In this document: in pieces, positions 47,584-56,848 of the stretch | Numbering within the stretch: position 1 is the first letter of the stretch | Layout of the letters: every line of letters begins with the position of its first letter | Origin: DATAOG01 sp963798075 | Lineage (GTDB): Bacteria > Pseudomonadota > Alphaproteobacteria > Geminicoccales > Geminicoccaceae | Direction of reading: 5' to 3' | DNA: 64,000 nt | Assembly (NCBI GenBank): GCA_963798075.1 | Contig: CAWCRU010000042.1 | Coordinates: 1-64,000, forward strand | Notes under the pieces: generated by a model | The model's input: the letters and a program-made list of their open reading frames with translations, nothing else | Told to the model about the DNA's origin: nothing | Databases searched by the model: none | Program-made: the position numbers and the translations under genes

Positions 47584-49779
47584 TCAGAGGAAGCTGTAGG
47601 GGTCGACATCAACCTGCAGGCGGAGGTCGCCCGGGAGTTTGCGGCCCTTGGCCCAGGGTCGGAGCACCGCCGGCAGGTCGATCTGGGGGCCCGTGATCAC
47701 CAGGAGGCGCTGGCGGTAGCGGCCGCGCAACAGCGCGAGCGGCGCCGGCGCCGGGCCCAGCACGCGAACCCCCGGCAACGCCGGTGCCTCACGCGCCAGC
47801 TGGGCGGCGAGGCGCCGCACGGCCTGCAAGTCACGACCGGAGACGATCAGCGCCGCCAGGCGGCCGAATGGCGGCATGCCGGCGTCCCGCCGCTCGGCCA
47901 GCTCCTCGGCATAGAAGCGCTCCTTGTCGCCGGCGGCGAGCGCCTGCATGACCGGGTGTTCCGGCAGATGGGTCTGGATCAGCACCCGGCCCGGCCGCGC
48001 CCGCCCGGCCCGGCCCGCGACCTGGTAGAGCAGCTGGAATTGGCGCTCGGCGGCCCGCAGATCGCCGCCCGAAAGGCCAAGGTCGCCGTCGACCACGCCG
48101 ACCAGGGTCAGATCGGGGAAGTGATGGCCTTTGGCGATGATCTGGGTGCCGATCAAGAGATCGAGCTCGTGATCGCGCATGGCACCGAGCAGCGCCGCGA
48201 CCGCACTCGGGCCGGCCGGCTGGTCGCTGGTCAGGATCGCAAGCCGCGCCGCCGGCAGCAGCGCTCGCACCTCCTCGGCCAGGCGCTCGACGCCCGGACC
48301 GCAGGCGACCAGGCCGTCGACCGTGCCGCAGCTCGGGCAGTGATCGAGCTCCGCACGGCCATAGCCGCAATGATGGCAGAGCAGGCGATGGCGCAGGCGG
48401 TGGGTCACGAGCCAAGCGCTGCAGTTCGGACAACGCAGCCGATGGCCGCAGGCCCGGCAAAGGGTGAGCGGCGCAAAGCCGCGCCGGTTGAGGAACAGGA
48501 GTGCCTGCTCGCCGGCCGCGAACGTCGCCTCGAGGGCCGCGCGCAGGCTTGGCGCCAGCCAGCCGCCCCGCGGCGCGCGATCGCGACGGAGGTCGATCAG
48601 CTGAATCTCCGGCAACGCGCTGCCGCCGTGCCGGGCCGGCAGCAGGAGCGTCTTGCCGGCGTCTCCGGCTCCGGCGGCGCCCTCGATCCGACCCATCCGC
48701 CAGGCGGTCTCAAGAGCCGGCGTCGCCGACACCAGGAGCACCGGGCAGGCTTCGAAGCGCGCGCGCGCGACCGCCAGGTCGCGGCCGTGATAGGGCACGC
48801 CGTCCTCCTGCTTGAAGCTCGTGTCGTGCTCCTCGTCGACCACGATCAGGCCGAGTTCCGGGAACGGCAGGAACAGCGCCGAGCGGGCGCCGATCACGAT
48901 CGGCTCGCGGCCTTCGGCGATCCGCCGCCAGGTGTGCCGCCGCGCCGCCGCGCCGAGTTCGGAATGCCAGGCCGCAGGCGGCCGGCCGAAGTGCCGCTCG
49001 AAGCGCTCGAGCAGCTGGGCCGTGAGCGCGATTTCCGGCAGCAGGATCAGCGCCTGCCGCCCTGCCGCAACCGTCGCCGCGACCGCCTCGAGATAGACCT
49101 CGGTCTTGCCGGCGCCCGGCACTCCTTCGAGGAGCGTGATCCCGTGGCCGTCCGCGAGCCCGTCGCAAAGCGCCTGCGCCGCGGCGACCTGCGGCGGCGA
49201 CAGCTCGACCGGCGATCGACCCGGCGCAAACGGCTCGCCTGCGGTCTCCGGCAGCGGCGTCGGGATCAAAAGACCCGCCCGGGTCATGGCCTGCAGGACG
49301 CCGGCACCGACCCCGGCCAGCTGCTGGATCTCGGCCGCGCGCCGCGGCCGGCGATCGCCCAGCGCTGCCAGCACCCGCCGGCGCGGTGGGCTCAGCGCTG
49401 CCGCCGGCCCGACATCCGCCGCCAACACCAGGCCGAGCTTCGGCGGCGGCGGCTCGAGTGCCGACGGGACGCTCAGCACGAGCTTCAAGGCGGCCCCGAG
49501 CGGGGCGAGCGTTACCGCGGCGACATGCTCGATCAGCCGGCGCAGCGGCGGCCGCAGCGGCGGCGCGTCCAGGCGGCGCTGGATCGGCCGCAGCCGCGCC
49601 GCCACCGGCGCCCCGGTCACCTCGGCCGACCGGGCGTCCCAGACCGCGCCGATCAGCTGGCGGGGCCCGAACGGCACCTCGACCAGATCGCCCGGTGCCA
49701 ACCGGAGATCCGCCGGCAACGCGTAGTCGAACGGCGCATCGAGCGGCAGGGGGACCAGGACAGGTATCGAATTGGCCAT
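47584..49779 (-). CDS. priA: Primosomal replication helicase PriA
   Basis: A 731-residue superfamily 2 helicase that restarts stalled replication forks. It has an N-terminal DNA-binding domain (about 1-100), Walker A GVPGAGKTE (about 225), DEEH box (VVDEEHDTSFKQEDG) and zinc-binding cysteines (CRACGHRLRCPNC, LCHHCGY, CPSCG). Helicase motifs V and VI (LLIGTQIIAKGHHFPDLTLVGVVDGD, YQVAGRAGRA) are also clear. ATG 49779 starts the homology. It is divergent from xerC (88 bases between) and lies upstream of the atp genes on the same strand. Confidence 0.95.
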   Translation of the reverse strand: MANSIPVLVPLPLDAPFDYALPADLRLAPGDLVEVPFGPRQLIGAVWDARSAEVTGAPVAARLRPIQRRLDAPPLRPPLRRLIEHVAAVTLAPLGAALKLVLSVPSALEPPPPKLGLVLAADVGPAAALSPPRRRVLAALGDRRPRRAAEIQQLAGVGAGVLQAMTRAGLLIPTPLPETAGEPFAPGRSPVELSPPQVAAAQALCDGLADGHGITLLEGVPGAGKTEVYLEAVAATVAAGRQALILLPEIALTAQLLERFERHFGRPPAAWHSELGAAARRHTWRRIAEGREPIVIGARSALFLPFPELGLIVVDEEHDTSFKQEDGVPYHGRDLAVARARFEACPVLLVSATPALETAWRMGRIEGAAGAGDAGKTLLLPARHGGSALPEIQLIDLRRDRAPRGGWLAPSLRAALEATFAAGEQALLFLNRRGFAPLTLCRACGHRLRCPNCSAWLVTHRLRHRLLCHHCGYGRAELDHCPSCGTVDGLVACGPGVERLAEEVRALLPAARLAILTSDQPAGPSAVAALLGAMRDHELDLLIGTQIIAKGHHFPDLTLVGVVDGDLGLSGGDLRAAERQFQLLYQVAGRAGRARPGRVLIQTHLPEHPVMQALAAGDKERFYAEELAERRDAGMPPFGRLAALIVSGRDLQAVRRLAAQLAREAPALPGVRVLGPAPAPLALLRGRYRQRLLVITGPQIDLPAVLRPWAKGRKLPGDLRLQVDVDPYSFL

Positions 49780-49867
49780 CTGAGTAGTGCCGGCCGCGGC
49801 TATTCCAGCTTGCGCGACACCGGCTGCCCGCGGCACTGTCGCGAAGTCGAAGGCATCGGAGGTCGAC

Positions 49868-50827
49868 GTGACGCTGCTCGCTGCGGGCGCCCCGGTTCCG
49901 GGCCTCCAAACGGAGGTCAGCGGAGTGGCTGCGGCGTGGTGCGACTGGCTCGCCCATGAAAAGCGCCAGGCGGCCCTGACCGTCAAGGCCTACCAGACCG
50001 ACCTGCTCGGCTTTCTGGGGTTCTGCTGCGATCACCTGGGCGGGCCGCCCGCGCTCGATCAGTTGGTCGGGCTCGCGGCCGCGGACTTTCGCGCCTGGCT
50101 TGCCTGGCGCCACCGCCGGGGCCTCGCCCGGACCTCGACCGCCCGCGCGCTCGCCGCGCTGCGCAGCTTCTATCGCTATCTCGATCGCCAGCACGGGCGG
50201 CCCAATGCCGCGCTCAAGGCCCTGCGCACGCCCAGGCTCGCCAGGCGGCTACCGCGGCCGCTGTCTTTCGGACAAGCGCTGGAGCTGATCCAGGAGCTGC
50301 CCGAGGTCGCGACCCCCGACTGGGTCGCCAGGCGTGATCTCGCACTGCTCCTGCTGCTCTACGGCGCCGGCCTCAGGATCGGCGAGGCGCTCGCGCTCGA
50401 GCGCCGGGCGCTCGGGCGCTGGCCGGCCCGGCAGGAGACCCTGACCGTGACCGGCAAGGGCCAGAAACAACGTCTGGTGCCGCTCCTGCCGGTGGTCGCA
50501 GACGCGCTCGGCGCCTATCTCGATGAGTGCCCGCATGCGCAAGGCGGCGACGGACCGTTGTTCATCGGCTTGCGCGGCCGGCGCCTGCAGGCCGCGCTGG
50601 TCCGGCGTCGGATGCAGGCTCTGCGGCGTCGCCTGGGGTTGCCCGAAAGCGCCACGCCGCACGCGCTCCGCCACAGTTTCGCCACGCATCTTTTGGCCGG
50701 CGGCGCCGATCTGCGGGTGATCCAGGAGCTGCTCGGTCATGTCAGCCTGTCGACCACGCAGGGCTATACCGGGATCGAGGGCGAACGCCTGATGCGGCTG
50801 TACCATCATGCCCATCCGCGCGCCTGA
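49868..50827 (+). CDS. xerC: Tyrosine recombinase XerC
   Basis: A 319-residue site-specific recombinase that resolves chromosome dimers at dif together with XerD. The catalytic set is complete: Arg170, Lys197, His265, Arg268, His291 and nucleophile Tyr300. The N-terminal SAM-like domain (WLAHEKRQAALTVKAYQTDLLGFLGF) is typical. GTG 49868 is chosen because GGAGG ends 5 bases before it; the frame is open 27 codons further without homology. Its position beside priA is conserved in related bacteria. A general phage-type integrase is unlikely given that context. Confidence 0.92.
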   Translation: MTLLAAGAPVPGLQTEVSGVAAAWCDWLAHEKRQAALTVKAYQTDLLGFLGFCCDHLGGPPALDQLVGLAAADFRAWLAWRHRRGLARTSTARALAALRSFYRYLDRQHGRPNAALKALRTPRLARRLPRPLSFGQALELIQELPEVATPDWVARRDLALLLLLYGAGLRIGEALALERRALGRWPARQETLTVTGKGQKQRLVPLLPVVADALGAYLDECPHAQGGDGPLFIGLRGRRLQAALVRRRMQALRRRLGLPESATPHALRHSFATHLLAGGADLRVIQELLGHVSLSTTQGYTGIEGERLMRLYHHAHPRA

Positions 50828-50898
50828 GCGGGACTCGCGGGCGCCGGACGGCGGCCGCCGCCGGCGCCGGTGACGCGGGCCCTCGGATTGCACCGATC

Positions 50899-53800
50899 GT
50901 GCGCATTCTGGTCGTCATCGCGGTCTGTCTGGCTGGCGCCCTGATCGGCGCGCTGGCCCTGCTGCCGCACCTGGTCACCTGGGACGACTACCGCGACGAG
51001 CTGACCCGACAGGCCGAGGCGATCACCGGTCAGTCGGTCGCGATCGCCGGCGGGATCGACCTCGAGCTCCTGCCCCGGCCGACCCTGACGCTGGCGCGGG
51101 CGACCTTGTCGAGCCCGTCGCAGCCCCGGGGCGGCCGCTCGCTCGCGGTCGAGCGGCTCGATCTCCGCCTGAAGCCCCTGCCGCTGCTGCGCGGCCGGCT
51201 CGAGGTGGACACGGTGCGCCTGGTCCGGCCGGTGCTCCGGGTCGAGGCGCCGCATGCCACCCGGGCGAGCGCGTTACTGCTCGCCGGTGGTGGCCTGTTG
51301 CTGCCGCTCGGCACCAGCGGCCCGAGCCGGCTCAGCGTGGTCGACGGCCGTGCCCTGGTGGTCGGGGGCGACCCCAACGCCGAGCACGCGATCGAGGCGA
51401 TCAACTTCGAGGTCGGGTCGGCGGGGCCGAACGGGCCCTATACCCTGGATGGCGAGTTCGTGATCGCGGCGCAGCCGTTCGGGGTCACGGGCCGCCTCGG
51501 CCAGATCCACCCGGACAGTTGGAGCACGCTGCAGCTCGTGGTGACCACGCCCGTGGCCGGCAGCGATCCGAGCATCCTCAGCTTCCGCGGCCTGACATGG
51601 TCGGATCTGACGGCCCCGCGCCTGCGCGGCGACCTGTCGTTGAGCGGGAGCAACGCCGAGGCGGGGATCGATGCGCTCGGCCGGGCGCTGGGGGGCGTGC
51701 TGCCGACGCTGCCGGGCTGGCTTGCGGCACCGTTTCGCCTCGCCGGCCACATCGACCTCGTGAACCGCGACACCAAGCTCGATCAGCTGCGCGTGGCGCT
51801 CGGCGGTGCCGAAGCCGAGGGCAGCCTGCGGCTCGGGCTCGGCGGACCGCGGCCGGAGATCGGTCTCGAACTCGATCTGCCGGAGCTCGCGGTCTCCGAC
51901 GCCTGGCCGCAAAACGCCACCAGCCTCGCTGCCCTCGCGGCGCTCGCGGCGCTGAAGGGACGGATCGACCTCTCGGTGCGGGCGCTCGACTACCGGGGCG
52001 GCACGATCCGGCGGCTGCGCACGACCCTGGTGCTCACCGGCACTGGCCAGATGACCGTCGAGCAGGCGCGCGCCACCCTGCCCGGCCAGACCAGCGTCGA
52101 CTTCACCGGCGCGCTCGCCGGGCAAGGTTCCGATGCCCTGCTCCAGGGCGCCTTGAAGATGGTGTCAGACGACCTCGGCTCGCTGCTCGATTGGTCGGGC
52201 CTGGGGTCGGGTCTCGAGCCCAGGCGGGTCGCCGCCGGCCGGCTGCGCACCCTCAGCCTGGACAGCCAGTTGACCCTCGACGGCTCGGCGCTGCGCTTCA
52301 CCGAGGCCGAACTCCGGGTCGACGCATCGCGCCTGTCCGGCTCTCTGGCGCTGAGCCTGGGCGCCCGACCGCAGATCGCGGGCGCGCTCGCGCTCGATCG
52401 GCTGAACCTCGACGCCTATCTGCCGGACGGCAGCGCGACGCAGCTGGTCGAGCACGGGCTGCAGCTGTTCGGCGGCCTCGATCTCGCGCTCGAGGCCCGG
52501 ATCGAGCGCTTGACCTGGCACGGCCTCCGACTTCAGGACATCGCGCTGGACGGCCGCTCGGTGGCCGGCCAGCTGACCCTCAACGACCTCTCGCTGCACG
52601 TCTCCGCCGATACCGGTGCCCATCTTACCGGCGCGCTCGATCTCGAGCGGCGGACCTTCGATTTGTCCGGGACGGTGCAGACCGCCCGGCCCGTCCAGCT
52701 GCTCAGGGACCTGGGCGTGACGCCGCCGCTGATGCTCGCCCGGCTCACGCCGATCGGCGTGAGCGGTACCGCTAAGGGTGATATGAATGCGTTCGATGTG
52801 GCGCTCGAGTTCCGCCACGACGCCACCCGCCTCGCGCTCAAGGGCCAGGTCAGGTCGCCGCCGGAGGGGCCATTGACCTACGCGCTCGCGGTCGATGGCA
52901 GCGATCCGGACTACCCGCAGCTGCTCGACCACATGGGGGTTCTGGTCACGGCCGCCCCTGCTGCACCGGCCCCGTTCGACGTGACCGCCAGGCTGACGGG
53001 AAATCTCGTCGGCGAGGCCGCCGTGGTCGGCACGGCGCACCTTGGCGCGATGAGCCTGACCGGCCAGGTCGACTGGCAGCGCGGCACGCCGCGGCCGAAG
53101 CTCGTCGTCCGGCTCAGCGCCGGCGAGCCGAACGCCGAAGGCGTCGCGAGCCTGGCGGCCTTGGCCGGGCTCCGGCCCGACCCGATCCTGATCCAGGGCG
53201 CCAGGGACGGGGCGTGGTCGACCCGGCCGCTCGCCTTCGACTGGCTCAGCGCCGCCGACGCCGAGGTCGAGCTGTCCGCCAAGGGCGGCCTCGCCGGGCC
53301 GGGGGTCGAGCTGCAGGCCCGGCTCGATCAGGGTCGCTTGATGATCGATCACCTGTCGACGGCGCTCTGGGACGGCCGGCTCGAGGCCCAGGTCTCGCTC
53401 GACGGCGCGCGCCCCCTGCCCTTCATGGCGGTGGCGCTGGATCTCAAGGCGATCGACGCGGCCGCGCTCACGGCCTGGCTCGGCCTGCCGCGGGTGGTCG
53501 AGGGCAAGGCTGATCTCTACGTCGAGGCGACCACCGCCGGCGACAATCTGCGCGATCTGGTCCGCGGCCTGATCGGTGATGCCAAGGTCTCACTCCACGA
53601 CGGTCGGCTGCTCGGCGCCGATCTCGCGGAGCTGGCGGCGACCCCGGCTGCCGGCCGCGGGCCCCCGCCGGGATCTGAGGCGATGACCGCTGACGATACC
53701 GCGGCCGAGGCGCCGCCGGAAGTGGCGGTGCCGAGCCTGAGCGGCGCCTTCGCGCTCAACCGCGGGATCGCGACCGCCCAATCGGTGAGCCTGGAGCTGG

Positions 53801-54012
53801 GGGCCGCACCGGCCCGGCTCGAGGGCACGATCGACCTGCTGCTCTGGGCGGCCGATCTGACCTTCCGCCTCGACGACAAAATCGGCCGCCTGGACGGCGA
53901 CGACGGCGCGCAAGCCCGCCCGCTCGGGCTCAAGCTGGTCGGCCCGCTCGATCGCCCGCAGCTCCGCCTGCTGATGCCAGCCCGGCCGATCCGGCCGGAG
54001 CAGGCGCCCTGA
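50899..54012 (+). CDS. AsmA-family protein
   Basis: A 1037-residue envelope protein with one N-terminal membrane anchor (RILVVIAVCLAGALIGALALL) and a very long beta-rich periplasmic part. The AsmA signature follows the anchor: WDDYRDELTRQAEAITGQSVAIAG, IDLELLPRPTLTLARATLSSP. The C-terminal part carries the AsmA_2-like region. AsmA proteins are thought to bridge phospholipid transport to the outer membrane. GTG 50899 was chosen because it starts just before the anchor; the frame is open far upstream through xerC antiphase. It ends 18 bases from the convergent fumC. Confidence 0.88.
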   Translation: MRILVVIAVCLAGALIGALALLPHLVTWDDYRDELTRQAEAITGQSVAIAGGIDLELLPRPTLTLARATLSSPSQPRGGRSLAVERLDLRLKPLPLLRGRLEVDTVRLVRPVLRVEAPHATRASALLLAGGGLLLPLGTSGPSRLSVVDGRALVVGGDPNAEHAIEAINFEVGSAGPNGPYTLDGEFVIAAQPFGVTGRLGQIHPDSWSTLQLVVTTPVAGSDPSILSFRGLTWSDLTAPRLRGDLSLSGSNAEAGIDALGRALGGVLPTLPGWLAAPFRLAGHIDLVNRDTKLDQLRVALGGAEAEGSLRLGLGGPRPEIGLELDLPELAVSDAWPQNATSLAALAALAALKGRIDLSVRALDYRGGTIRRLRTTLVLTGTGQMTVEQARATLPGQTSVDFTGALAGQGSDALLQGALKMVSDDLGSLLDWSGLGSGLEPRRVAAGRLRTLSLDSQLTLDGSALRFTEAELRVDASRLSGSLALSLGARPQIAGALALDRLNLDAYLPDGSATQLVEHGLQLFGGLDLALEARIERLTWHGLRLQDIALDGRSVAGQLTLNDLSLHVSADTGAHLTGALDLERRTFDLSGTVQTARPVQLLRDLGVTPPLMLARLTPIGVSGTAKGDMNAFDVALEFRHDATRLALKGQVRSPPEGPLTYALAVDGSDPDYPQLLDHMGVLVTAAPAAPAPFDVTARLTGNLVGEAAVVGTAHLGAMSLTGQVDWQRGTPRPKLVVRLSAGEPNAEGVASLAALAGLRPDPILIQGARDGAWSTRPLAFDWLSAADAEVELSAKGGLAGPGVELQARLDQGRLMIDHLSTALWDGRLEAQVSLDGARPLPFMAVALDLKAIDAAALTAWLGLPRVVEGKADLYVEATTAGDNLRDLVRGLIGDAKVSLHDGRLLGADLAELAATPAAGRGPPPGSEAMTADDTAAEAPPEVAVPSLSGAFALNRGIATAQSVSLELGAAPARLEGTIDLLLWAADLTFRLDDKIGRLDGDDGAQARPLGLKLVGPLDRPQLRLLMPARPIRPEQAP

Positions 54013-54030
54013 TCCGAGCGCAGCGGCCGC

Positions 54031-55431
54031 TCAGGCGGGCCCGAGCATCTTCTCCGGCCGGACCAATTGGTCGAACTCCTCGGCGGTCAGCAGCTCGAGC
54101 GCGAGCGCCGCCTCCTTCAACGTCGTGCCCTCGGCATACGCCTTCTTCGCGACCTTGGCGGCATTGTCGTAGCCGATCTTGGGATTGAGCGCGGTCACCA
54201 GCATCAGGGAGCGGTGCAGCAGCTCATCGATCCGCCCGCGATCGGCCTCGATGCCGGCGACGCACTTGTCGGTGAAGCTGCGCGCGCCGTCGGCCAGCAG
54301 GCGGACCGATTGCAGCACGTTGTAGATGATCACCGGCTTGTAGACGTTGAGCTCGAAATGGCCGTTGGCGCCGGCGATGCTGACCGTCACATTGTTGCCC
54401 ATGACCTGGGTGCAGACCATGGTCAGCGCCTCGCACTGGGTCGGATTGACCTTGCCCGGCATAATCGAGGAGCCGGGCTCGTTTTCGGGCAGCCTGAGCT
54501 CGCCAAAGCCGCAGCGCGGGCCCGAGCCGAGCAGCCGGATGTCGTTCGCGATCTTGGTCAGGCTGACCGCGACCACATTCAAGGCACCCGACAGCTCGAC
54601 CAGGGCGTCATGGGCGGCCAGCGCCTCGAACTTGTTGTCGGCGCTCGTGAACGGCAGGCCGGTCAGCGCCGAGATCTCTTCGGCGAACCGCTCGGCGAAC
54701 CCAGGCGCTGCATTGAGACCGGTGCCGACCGCGGTGCCGCCCTGGGCGAGCTGGCAGAGCCGCGGCAGGGCGTGCTTGAGCCGGGCGATGCCATAGGCGA
54801 CCTGCTGGACGTAGCCCGAGAACTCCTGGCCGAGGGTGAGCGGGGTCGCGTCCTGCAGATGGGTCCGGCCGATCTTGACGATGTCCTTGAAGGCGGCGGC
54901 CTTGGACTGGAGGCCGGCGAGCAGATGCTCGAGCGCCGGCAGCAACTGATGGTAGATCTCCTGCACGGCGGCGATATGCATCGCGGTCGGAAAGGTGTCG
55001 TTCGAGGACTGACTGAGATTGACGTGATCATTGGGGTGGACCGGCGCCTTGCTGCCGAGCGGCGCGCCCAGGATCTCGTTGGCCCGGTTCGCAATCACCT
55101 CGTTGGCGTTCATGTTGCTCTGGGTGCCCGAGCCGGTCTGCCAGACCACCAGCGGGAAGTGCAGGGCGAGCTTGCCGTCGACCACCTCCTGGGCGGCCCG
55201 GACGATGGCGCCCTCGAGCCGCGGCTCGAGCCGGCCCTGCTCGCGATTGATCCTGGCGGCAGCCTGCTTGACCAGGCCGAGCGCGTTGATCAGCGGTCCC
55301 GGCATGGTCTCGGTGCCGATCCGGAAGTTCTGCAGGCTGCGCTGGGTTTGGGCGCCCCAATAGCGATCGGCCGGGACCTCGATCGGACCGAAGGTGTCGG
55401 TCTCAACGCGCATCCGCTTGTCGCCGGACAT
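54031..55431 (-). CDS. fumC: Fumarate hydratase class II
   Basis: A 466-residue iron-independent fumarase of the citric-acid cycle. The lyase signature GSSIMPGKVNP, the TGSGTQSNMNANEV motif, SSNDTFPTAMHIA, and the catalytic His in IGRTHLQDATP are intact. ATG 55431 gives a seven-residue lead; ATG at MRVETDTFG is possible. It is convergent with the AsmA gene and follows sspB on the same strand by 117 bases. Confidence 0.95.
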   Translation of the reverse strand: MSGDKRMRVETDTFGPIEVPADRYWGAQTQRSLQNFRIGTETMPGPLINALGLVKQAAARINREQGRLEPRLEGAIVRAAQEVVDGKLALHFPLVVWQTGSGTQSNMNANEVIANRANEILGAPLGSKAPVHPNDHVNLSQSSNDTFPTAMHIAAVQEIYHQLLPALEHLLAGLQSKAAAFKDIVKIGRTHLQDATPLTLGQEFSGYVQQVAYGIARLKHALPRLCQLAQGGTAVGTGLNAAPGFAERFAEEISALTGLPFTSADNKFEALAAHDALVELSGALNVVAVSLTKIANDIRLLGSGPRCGFGELRLPENEPGSSIMPGKVNPTQCEALTMVCTQVMGNNVTVSIAGANGHFELNVYKPVIIYNVLQSVRLLADGARSFTDKCVAGIEADRGRIDELLHRSLMLVTALNPKIGYDNAAKVAKKAYAEGTTLKEAALALELLTAEEFDQLVRPEKMLGPA

Positions 55432-55548
55432 GGTTGCACCTGTGGTTGCAATCGCCCCGCATTCATCAAGGCTCGGCGCCCCGGCCGTGTCAATCGCCGA
55501 GCGCGCCCGTGCCGGTCGTCGCCGTCCGGCACCGACGGGCGGTGCGGC

Positions 55549-56046
55549 CTATCTCTTGCGGAAACGATCGAGGGTCACGACCTCGGCGCCGCCCGGTTCG
55601 AGAGCGGCTTCGGCCGGCGGCGTCGACGCCTCTGGTAGCACTTGGGCGACCGGCGCCGGCGGGGCCGCTGGCCGGGCTTCGGTCGGCCCGTTCGGAACCG
55701 TGAACTGGAGGCCGAAATCGACGCTCGGGTCGACGAACAGCCGGACCGCCTCGAACGGGATCTCGAGCCGCTGTCCGAGGCCGTTGAAGCTGAGGGTCAC
55801 GGCGAAGCCCTCCGGCCCGACCTCGAGGCCCCAGAACTCGTGCTGGAGCACGATTGTCATCTCGGTCGGATAGCGGGCATGCAAGGTGTCGCCGACCACG
55901 ACGCCCGGATGATCGGTGCGGAAGGTGATATAGAAATGATGCCGGCCGGGCAGGCCGTGCTCGGCGACCACCTCGAGGGCGTCGCGGACCACCCGGCGCA
56001 TGGCGCGCTCGGCCAGCTGGTCATAGTCGATTTCGGGTGCGGGCAT
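55549..56046 (-). CDS. sspB: SspB-family ClpXP adaptor protein
   Basis: A 165-residue protein of the SspB family: an N-terminal helix (IDYDQLAERAMRRVVRDALEVVAE) and a barrel with HHFYITFRTDHPGV, YPTEMTIVLQHEFWGLEV and FAVTLSFNGLGQRLEIPFEAVRLFVDPSVDFGLQF. A flexible Pro/Ala linker leads to the C-terminal tail VVTLDRFRKR, the ClpX-docking element. It delivers ssrA-tagged proteins to ClpXP. The gene lies about 65 bases downstream of the tmRNA gene on the same strand. Confidence 0.92.
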   Translation of the reverse strand: MPAPEIDYDQLAERAMRRVVRDALEVVAEHGLPGRHHFYITFRTDHPGVVVGDTLHARYPTEMTIVLQHEFWGLEVGPEGFAVTLSFNGLGQRLEIPFEAVRLFVDPSVDFGLQFTVPNGPTEARPAAPPAPVAQVLPEASTPPAEAALEPGGAEVVTLDRFRKR

Positions 56047-56111
56047 GCTGGTGTGGTCGATCGGCGGACCTCGGCTCGATCGGGGCGGGCGCCCGCGACC
56101 GCGTGGCAAGT

Positions 56112-56405
56112 GGGGGGCTTCTGTTGCCCGGCGCCCCCCGAGCCGCGCTTACCTATGTCTAGGCAGCGAGAGCCATACGGTTGTCGTTGGCATCTCTAAG
56201 CTTGGCCCGATAACGGCGGTACCATGCCGGGCAAAAACCGTCCCTTTACCACGCGCGTCGAGCCTGTTTCGCCCCCTCAGGTCCACCCCGCCCCGAGCGC
56301 CCAAGTCGCCCCGGATGGGAAGTTGGTGGAGGCGCCGGGTACTGCCCCCGGGTCCGCTACGCTTATTCCGAACGGCGTTTATCGCCATAGTCGACCGCAG
56401 CCGAC
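56112..56405 (-). ncRNA. ssrA: Transfer-messenger RNA, circularly permuted two-piece form
   Basis: This RNA rescues stalled ribosomes. Read on the minus strand, the acceptor piece (about 56405-56324) comes first and ends in a T-arm (CCGGG-GGCAGTA-CCCGG), the stem CGCCTCC and ACCA. An intervening segment of about 47 bases follows (56323-56277). The coding piece starts at 56276 with GGGGGCGAAACAGGCTCGACG, whose first seven bases pair with CGCCTCC. It carries the tag frame and ends with a GGGGGGC/GCCCCCC stem at about 56112. This order, 3' half before 5' half, is the alphaproteobacterial permutation. Mature ends are estimates from the promoter and stems. Confidence 0.92.
56159..56191 (-). other. 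tmRNA proteolysis-tag reading frame (ANDNRMALAA)
   Basis: Ten codons and TAG inside the coding piece of ssrA, resuming at GCC. The tag ANDNRMALAA ends in the LAA degron recognised by ClpX. Its AND start resembles the part of the tag bound by SspB adaptors. Confidence 0.88.
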
Positions 56406-56409
56406 GTTC

Positions 56410-56720
56410 TCAATATAGGCATTGCGCCAGCCCGTTTGAAGAGCCATCGCACCGATCCACTGTGCCCGCGCCTCGCGCAATGGACGAGCGGAGGGCAGCT
56501 TGCACCTGCTCGCGCGGCCGGTCCGGCAGAGCGAAGGCGAGCACGTAGTCGCCGCGGCTGGTGTCGAGCCCGCCGCATCGCCTCGAAGGCGAGCTTGGCG
56601 GCGGTCGCGAAGCCCTGGCCAAGCTCGCCCGGGCGGTAGGTCCAAACAACCTCAAGGCCCCGGCCGTTGCTCCGATCGGTCTGGGCCATAGACGAGGAGC
56701 GCATCGATCACCGCCGCTTC
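56410..56720 (-). pseudogene. Possible frameshifted small gene upstream of ssrA
   Basis: Two adjoining frames look coding. The first, from about 56689, reads GRGLEVVWTYRPGELGQGFATAAKLAFEAM. After a one-base slip near 56575 the second reads GLDTSRGDYVLAFALPDRPREQVQAALR and ends at TGA 56410-56412. Third-position bias toward G and C is strong on both sides. No family is recognised. Its stop overlaps the ssrA minus-ten box. It may be a genuine small protein split by one base error, a decayed gene, or chance in G+C-rich DNA. Confidence 0.3.
56412..56440 (-). promoter_or_regulatory. Sigma-70-type promoter of ssrA
   Basis: On the minus strand TTCAAA (56440-56435) and TATATT (56417-56412) are separated by exactly 17 bases. 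The predicted start lies near 56405, where the acceptor piece is expected to begin. Confidence 0.65.
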
Positions 56721-56848
56721 CCTTCGCCGCCCGACGCTCCGGCAGTGTCCGGTTCCAGGGCCGGCAAGCCGTCCTCGACCGGTCGCATCCGATATGATTG
56801 AATCGCCGCTGCGGCCGCGCGCGCCGTCCGCCAGCGAGGAGATCCGCG

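Noticed and set aside
47956..49959. A 667-residue open frame on the plus strand
   Set aside because: It is antisense to priA, whose helicase and zinc motifs are all present on the other strand.
49868..50827. xerC as a phage or integron integrase
   Set aside because: Length, complete catalytic set and position beside priA fit the housekeeping XerC; no attachment site or other mobile genes are nearby.
56149..56388. A 79-residue open frame on the minus strand
   Set aside because: It lies entirely within the tmRNA gene, whose structure explains the sequence.
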